From JANQPX01 sp965222015 (GTDB lineage: Bacteria > Pseudomonadota > Alphaproteobacteria > Geminicoccales > Geminicoccaceae), in contig CBDCTL010000017.1 of the NCBI GenBank assembly GCA_965222015.1, positions 124,001-188,000 on the forward strand: a stretch of DNA of 64,000 nucleotides, in the 5' to 3' direction. The translations under genes and the position numbers were made by a program. The notes beneath the pieces were generated by a model. That model was not told where the DNA came from, made no database searches, and was given only the letters and a program-made list of their open reading frames with translations. The first letter of the stretch is position 1, and every line of letters begins with the position of its first letter. Below are positions 59,424-64,000 of the stretch, one piece after another.

Positions 59424-61760
59424 TCAGAAGCTGAGCTGATATTTGAGGCCGACGCCCAGATCCGGCGATGCATCCGGATCGTGATCGGGGTTGAACCGGG
59501 CATACGCCCCGGTGGTCAGCGCGTGACCTTCAGCACCCAGGGACATGCGGTAGACGGCCTCGGTCGCGATTTCGCGTCTCTCGGGCGACAGGTCGGCGCG
59601 CACCGTCTCCTTTTGCACCTCGCCGTCCTCGGTCCTGCCGACCGGCACGGTGACGTCGACCGAGCCCGCGGTGACGCGCAGCGGCTGGCCGACCATGAAG
59701 GTGAACCCGTCGTCGTCGAGAACCAGGTCCTTGACCACGATGCCCGCACCGAAGGCCTCGGACTGGGTGCTGGAGAAGTCGTTCAGCAGGCTGCCGTTCG
59801 CCGTGTCGGTCGAGGAATGACCGCGGCTGTAGGCGCCGAACAGGCTGATATCCTCGGTGACCGGCGCCACCAGCGACAGATTGGCGTATTGCGTGTCGGT
59901 CGACGCGGCCTGCCCGAACGCGCCGCGCGCCGCACTGCCGACGAAGCCGCCTTCTTCCTGCAGCAGGCCGTAGCCCAGACGCAGCTCGATGTCGCCGATG
60001 GTGCGGTGCAGCAGTTCCACCTTCTGCATGTTCATCTGCGTCGGCGCATCCGAGTCCGCCGATGCGAAGGCGGCGACGCCGATCTGCGTGTCGTCGCTCA
60101 ATTCGTAAGTCGCGCCGCCGCCCGACTGCAGACCGGCGAGGCGCTCATAAGGGGCGAGGAAACTCTGCTGCTCGAAGAAATCGGTGTTTTCGGCCTGGAG
60201 GCTTCGGCCGATGCCGAGATCGGTCGTGCCGCCGCCGTTGAACGACATGAACATGTCGATCCCGTCACTCGCCTCCGAACGGAAGCGAATCTGCGGGTCC
60301 TCGGCTTGCTCCTGAAGCGTGACGTCGCTCGCGGCGAATTCCTGGCGGTGGGGATCGGCCAGTTCCGGCTGTTCGGCGAAGGACAGGCTGATCACCCCCT
60401 GGTCGACGGCGGTCACCGACGTCAGCGAGCGATCGGCGCCGATGAAGCTGTCGATGCCGGTGGTCCGGCTGCGCCGATCGACGTTCTGATTGAGATTGGC
60501 CAGGAACGGGAAGTTCTGATCATCCAGCACGATGGTTCTGGCCAGGAGGTCTTCGGCGTCCCCGCCGAGCGCCACGCTGCTGTCGAAGCTGAGCTGGCTG
60601 GACGTCGCCGTCACCTCCGCGCCGTCGATCGAATTGCCGAGGCTGACCGACAGCTGACCGACGGGAGCGAGAGCCGCCTCGAGATCGAGCAGGCCGCGGC
60701 CGAAGGTCGTGTCGGTGCCCGGTGCGCCGAGATCCTGCGCCGTCGTGAACAGGCGATTGACGACCTCCCGATTGCCGACGCCCGGGAAGGCGGCCTTGAT
60801 TACCGCCGCCGAACCGGCGACCAGCGGTGCTGCGAAGGACGTGCCGCTGACCTCGCCGAACCGATTGTTGATCAAAGGTGCGTCGACGTTCTCGCCGGGT
60901 GCGACCAGGCAGGAATCGGCGACGCTGCCGCAGCGGTTGCTGAAGGTCGAAATGTTGTTGTTGGCATCCACGCTGCCGACCGCAATGCCGAGACCGTCGA
61001 TGTTGCCGGTGCCGACGAAGGCGGCGGGAAAGGTCGGGTTGGCGCCGCCGTCATTGCCCGCCGCGACCACGATGATCCTGCCGTTGCCCGCCGCTTCGCT
61101 CATGGCGCGCCCGACATCGAGGATCTCGTCCTGCCGCTCCTGCGTGCCGTTCGGGAAGATCGCGAGGCTCATATTGATGATGTCGGACGAGGCATTCCTG
61201 TCGGCGCCGCCGGCGAACCTTACGGCCGCCGCGACGTTCTGGATGGCGTCGGCGCCGTTGTTCGGATCGTCGTCCACCGAGAAGACGTCGATCGACACGA
61301 TTCTGGCGTCGAAGGCGACGCCGTGGCTGCCGACATCGTTCTTCTCGCCGGCGATCACACCGGCCACGGCGGTGCCGTGGCCGTCCGGGCCGAGGCCCTC
61401 GTCGATGTCGTTGTCGATCTCGGTCTGATTGGCGAACACCAGGTTCGCCGCGAGATTGCCGGCGAGATCGATATGGTTCTCGTCGACGCCGTCATCGATG
61501 ACCGCAACCCTGACGCCGTCGCCGCCGACATTGCCGGAGATCCGCGCATAGCCCTCATCGGCGTTGATCTGCTGGAGGGCGTCGGAACGCAAGAATTCCG
61601 CTGTCTGGAAAAACTGTGGATTGCCCTCTCCCGCGTTGGAAGCGTTGCCGCCGCCTCCACCACCGCCGCCACCGCCTCCGCTACAGGCGGCGAGCGTCGC
61701 CATCGCCGTGCCGGCGAGCAGAAATCGAATAAATCTGTCAGTACTGTTTTGAGCCGCCAT
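59424..61760 (-). CDS. subtilase autotransporter lipoprotein, copy 2
   Basis: 778 residues with lipobox LAAC (Cys26), then Ser and eleven glycines. The S8 triad is Asp89 (VAVIDDGVD), His128 (GHGTAVAG) and Ser308 (SGTSFAAP), with Asn236 in VAAGNDGG. The C-terminal barrel-like region ends DLGVGLKYQLSF and shares many blocks with copy 1 (FGRGLLDLEAALAPVG, LLQEEGGFVG, FNPDHDPDASPD). It is likely displayed on the outer surface. First gene of a two-gene unit with the small lipoprotein. Confidence 0.92.
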   Translation of the reverse strand: MAAQNSTDRFIRFLLAGTAMATLAACSGGGGGGGGGGGNASNAGEGNPQFFQTAEFLRSDALQQINADEGYARISGNVGGDGVRVAVIDDGVDENHIDLAGNLAANLVFANQTEIDNDIDEGLGPDGHGTAVAGVIAGEKNDVGSHGVAFDARIVSIDVFSVDDDPNNGADAIQNVAAAVRFAGGADRNASSDIINMSLAIFPNGTQERQDEILDVGRAMSEAAGNGRIIVVAAGNDGGANPTFPAAFVGTGNIDGLGIAVGSVDANNNISTFSNRCGSVADSCLVAPGENVDAPLINNRFGEVSGTSFAAPLVAGSAAVIKAAFPGVGNREVVNRLFTTAQDLGAPGTDTTFGRGLLDLEAALAPVGQLSVSLGNSIDGAEVTATSSQLSFDSSVALGGDAEDLLARTIVLDDQNFPFLANLNQNVDRRSRTTGIDSFIGADRSLTSVTAVDQGVISLSFAEQPELADPHRQEFAASDVTLQEQAEDPQIRFRSEASDGIDMFMSFNGGGTTDLGIGRSLQAENTDFFEQQSFLAPYERLAGLQSGGGATYELSDDTQIGVAAFASADSDAPTQMNMQKVELLHRTIGDIELRLGYGLLQEEGGFVGSAARGAFGQAASTDTQYANLSLVAPVTEDISLFGAYSRGHSSTDTANGSLLNDFSSTQSEAFGAGIVVKDLVLDDDGFTFMVGQPLRVTAGSVDVTVPVGRTEDGEVQKETVRADLSPERREIATEAVYRMSLGAEGHALTTGAYARFNPDHDPDASPDLGVGLKYQLSF

Positions 61761-62151
61761 GGATTTGCCCCAGAAATGATAGGTCCGGCATTGTTAAAAT
61801 TTGTCGAAAAGGCATTCAATAACCAAATCGAACGAGTGAAATCGATTCGTGTCTCTTGAGAAGCGACACGTGGCGTGAACGACGGCGAGCTTTCGCACAT
61901 CGGACCCGCCATGAGCGGGGCGGCTGTGGGCAACCCAGGGATGAACAGACTTGCTTCGTGGAAAGGCCGACGGCAAGAATTGACGTCGCTCGCGATCGGC
62001 ACGACAATCGGGGGCAACGATCGGACCGCACCGAGCCGAAAACGGCGATGCGAGGGGGGCTCATGGCTATTTCGCCAGCAGACCAGGATGCCGCGACGGT
62101 GATCGGACCGGGCGGTCGCTCGCCCGTCGCCCGGCATAGCGGCTGACGGCG
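61761..62151. promoter_or_regulatory. 391-nt divergent intergenic region
   Basis: It holds the promoters of the copy-2 protease (minus) and the acyl-CoA ligase (plus). The 61780-61850 stretch is AT-rich, next to the protease start. The small open frames here have no clear ribosome site or family motif, so I call no gene. Confidence 0.4.
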
Positions 62152-64000
62152 ATGGAGCTTCCCGATCTCGCCAGCCACGACACGCTGCCGAAGCTGCTCA
62201 GGCTGAACGCCGAGCGCTGGCCGGACGACGTCGCGACGCGAGAGAAGGATCTCGGCATCTGGAAGCGCTACAGCTGGGCGGACACGTTCGCGCAGGTGGG
62301 CGGCCTGGCGCGCGGCCTGATGGCGCTCGGCGTGACCCGCGGCGACGTCGTCGGCATCATCGGGCGCAACCGGCCGCACTGGGTCTGGGCCGAACTCTCC
62401 GGGCATTGCATCGGCGCCCTGTCGCTCGGCATCTACGAGGACAGCCTCGGCAAGGAGGTCACCTACCTCCTCGATTATGGCGAGGTGAAGCTGGTGTTCG
62501 CCGAGGACGAGGAGCAGGCCGACAAGCTGCTGGAGATCGCCGACGGCCTGCCGTCCCTGAAGTGGATCGTCTATAATGACGAGCGCGGCATGCGCAAATA
62601 TGACGATCCCCGGTTGATCAGCCGAAAGGAGCTGGTCGAGAAGGGACGTGCGGTCGGGCCCGAGAAACTGGACGCGGCAATCGACGCGGGCAAAGGCGAG
62701 GACGTCGCCATCCTCTGCACGACATCGGGCACCACCTCGCACCCGAAGCTCGCCATGCTCCAGCACCGGCCCTTTCTCGAGCATATCGCCGCCTATCTGC
62801 GCGCCGATCCGAGAGAGCCTTCCGACGAATATATGTCGCTCCTGCCCATGGCCTGGATCATGGAGCAGGTCTATGCGGTCGCCATGCCGCTGGTCTGCCG
62901 CATCCGCGTGAACTACCCGGAGAACCAGGAGACCGCGATGCACGATCTCCGCGAGATCGGACCGACCCACGTGCTGCTGGCGCCCAGGGTCTGGGAACAG
63001 ATCTCCGCGGACGTGCATGCGCGCATGCTGGACGCCAACCGGATCAGCCAGGCGATGTTCGAAAAGGGTGTTGCGCTCGGCACCGAGGCGCTGGAGCAGG
63101 GGCGGCGCTCGCGGCTCGCGGACGTCCTTCTCTACAACACGCTCAGAGACCGCCTCGGCTTTTCCAATGTGCGCGCGGCGGCCACGGGCGGTGCCGCGCT
63201 CGGGCCGGACACCTTCAAGTTCTTCCTCGCCATGGGCGTGCCGCTCCGCCAGCTCTACGGTCAGACCGAGCTCTGCGGCGCCTACACGCTGCAGCGCGCC
63301 GAGGACGGCCTCGACTTCGACAGCTCCGGCCCGCCCTTCGACAACACCGAGATCAGGATCGAGCGGCCCGACGAGAACGGCGTCGGCGAGATCGTCACCC
63401 GCCATGGCAGCATGTTCAAGGGCTACTACAAGCAGCCGGAGGCGACGGCGGAGACACTCACCGGGGACGGCTGGATGATGACCGGCGACGCCGGGTTCAT
63501 CGACGACAGGGGCAGGCTCACGGTCATCGACCGGGTGAAGGATCTCGCGACCACGTCCAGAGGTGTCCGCTTTTCGCCCCAGTTCATCGAGAACAAGCTC
63601 AAATTTTCGCCCTATATCGGCGAGTGCGTGGTGCTCGGCAATGGCCGCGAAACGATCACGGCGATCCTCTGCATCCGCTATTCGATGGTGGCGAAATGGG
63701 CCGAGGCCGGGGGCCTCGCCTTCACCACCTACACCAATCTGTCGGCGCTTTCGGAAGTCTACGCGCTTCTTCAGGGCGAGGTCGACAAGGTCAACGCCTC
63801 ATTGCCGCCCGCCCAGCGCATCGCCCGCTTCCTCCTCCTCTACAAGGAGCTGGACGCCGACGACGGCGAGCTCACCCGCACGCGAAAAGTGCGGCGCACG
63901 GTGATCGACGAGCGCTACGCGCCGATCATCGACGCCCTTTATGGCGGCCGCGACCGCGTCGTGATGGAAACGGAAGTGACCTTCGAGGACGGCCGCACCG
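62152..64000 (+). CDS. long-chain acyl-CoA synthetase (AMP-forming), runs off the window
   Basis: Activates a carboxylic acid via acyl-AMP to acyl-CoA. The frame is open from ATG 62152 (MELPDLASHDTLPKLL) to the window end, at least 616 codons. Motifs: the P-loop-like ILCTTSGTTSHPKLAMLQHR, RQLYGQTELCGAYT (A5), GDGWMMTGDAGFIDDRG (A7) and DRVKDLATTSRGVRFSPQFI (A8). The PKLAM sequence replaces the usual PKG. The family is the long-chain/branched-chain-operon type of ~640-660 residues, so little is missing. The ribosome site is weak. Membrane-associated cytoplasmic enzyme. Confidence 0.92.
   Translation, partial: MELPDLASHDTLPKLLRLNAERWPDDVATREKDLGIWKRYSWADTFAQVGGLARGLMALGVTRGDVVGIIGRNRPHWVWAELSGHCIGALSLGIYEDSLGKEVTYLLDYGEVKLVFAEDEEQADKLLEIADGLPSLKWIVYNDERGMRKYDDPRLISRKELVEKGRAVGPEKLDAAIDAGKGEDVAILCTTSGTTSHPKLAMLQHRPFLEHIAAYLRADPREPSDEYMSLLPMAWIMEQVYAVAMPLVCRIRVNYPENQETAMHDLREIGPTHVLLAPRVWEQISADVHARMLDANRISQAMFEKGVALGTEALEQGRRSRLADVLLYNTLRDRLGFSNVRAAATGGAALGPDTFKFFLAMGVPLRQLYGQTELCGAYTLQRAEDGLDFDSSGPPFDNTEIRIERPDENGVGEIVTRHGSMFKGYYKQPEATAETLTGDGWMMTGDAGFIDDRGRLTVIDRVKDLATTSRGVRFSPQFIENKLKFSPYIGECVVLGNGRETITAILCIRYSMVAKWAEAGGLAFTTYTNLSALSEVYALLQGEVDKVNASLPPAQRIARFLLLYKELDADDGELTRTRKVRRTVIDERYAPIIDALYGGRDRVVMETEVTFEDGRT

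Noticed and set aside
56284..61760. Runs of glycine codons after the lipobox as assembly artefacts
   Set aside because: Both paralogues have them at the same place, and known surface-lipoprotein autotransporters carry similar poly-Gly stretches.
61856..62146. A 96-codon frame before the acyl-CoA ligase as a gene
   Set aside because: Arg/His-rich composition, no ribosome site and no motif. It overlaps the promoter region.

Overview
The window is about 64 kb of high-GC chromosome from a Gram-negative alphaproteobacterium, most like the Rhodospirillales. The best evidence is the long minus-strand block aroA-cmk-rpsA-ihfB-lapA-pyrF-trpF-trpB-trpA-accD-folC, a gene order typical of Alphaproteobacteria. 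ClpS/ClpA, a GapR/DUF2312 protein, a DUF6489 protein, a TIGR02300-type zinc-ribbon protein, a class I PHA synthase and a LexA box of the form GTTC-N7-GTTC point the same way. No rRNA, CRISPR array, transposase or phage gene was seen. One tRNA, tRNA-Ala(GGC), is present.

Layout. 1-1.9 kb: the 3' part of guaB, then two decayed genes (LysE-like and MipA/OmpV-like). 1.9-4.8 kb: clpS-clpA. 4.8-9.1 kb: poorly characterised genes, including a lone histidine-kinase dimerisation domain and a FecR-like lipoprotein. 9.2-16.6 kb: a sugar/polyol-type ABC importer with two different ATPases, two permeases, a binding protein and a small membrane protein, next to a convergent Gfo/Idh/MocA oxidoreductase. 16.9-22.9 kb: phaC, DUF6489, an exported SH3 protein, a GFA-family protein, an ABC permease/ATPase pair and a membrane-associated HNH protein. 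23.0-24.5 kb: a polymorphic-toxin-like gene with a coupled candidate immunity gene. 24.5-28.6 kb: a frameshifted imuB behind an SOS box, a FAD amino-acid dehydrogenase and an exported coiled-coil protein. 28.9-37.7 kb: fabI, aroC, an AEC transporter, gapR, ssb, exported proteins, an exported AlgH homologue and a frameshifted folC. 37.7-47.7 kb: the aro/trp/rpsA block. 47.8-56 kb: the tRNA and a sulfated-glycan assembly and export locus. 56.3-61.8 kb: two subtilase autotransporter lipoproteins with a small lipoprotein between them. 62.2 kb to the end: an acyl-CoA ligase that runs off the window.

How the genes work together. The conserved block couples aromatic amino-acid synthesis (aroA, trpFBA, with aroC further upstream) to nucleotide (cmk, pyrF), fatty-acid (accD, fabI) and folate (folC) metabolism. 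The accessory part is largely about the cell surface. Two paralogous glycosyltransferase-sulfotransferase fusions, a third glycosyltransferase and a Wzm/Wzt exporter should build and export a sulfated polysaccharide. The neighbouring protease autotransporters would act at the same surface.

The most interesting signals are: long inverted repeats that bridge two gene-gene junctions and could hide the downstream start codon until the upstream gene is translated; the duplicated GT2-sulfotransferase fusions; an importer ATPase pair whose two motif losses fall in the same composite ATP site; and the toxin/immunity pair. Two clear single-base frameshifts (imuB, folC) and one possible one (near 7070) may be real or may be sequence errors.
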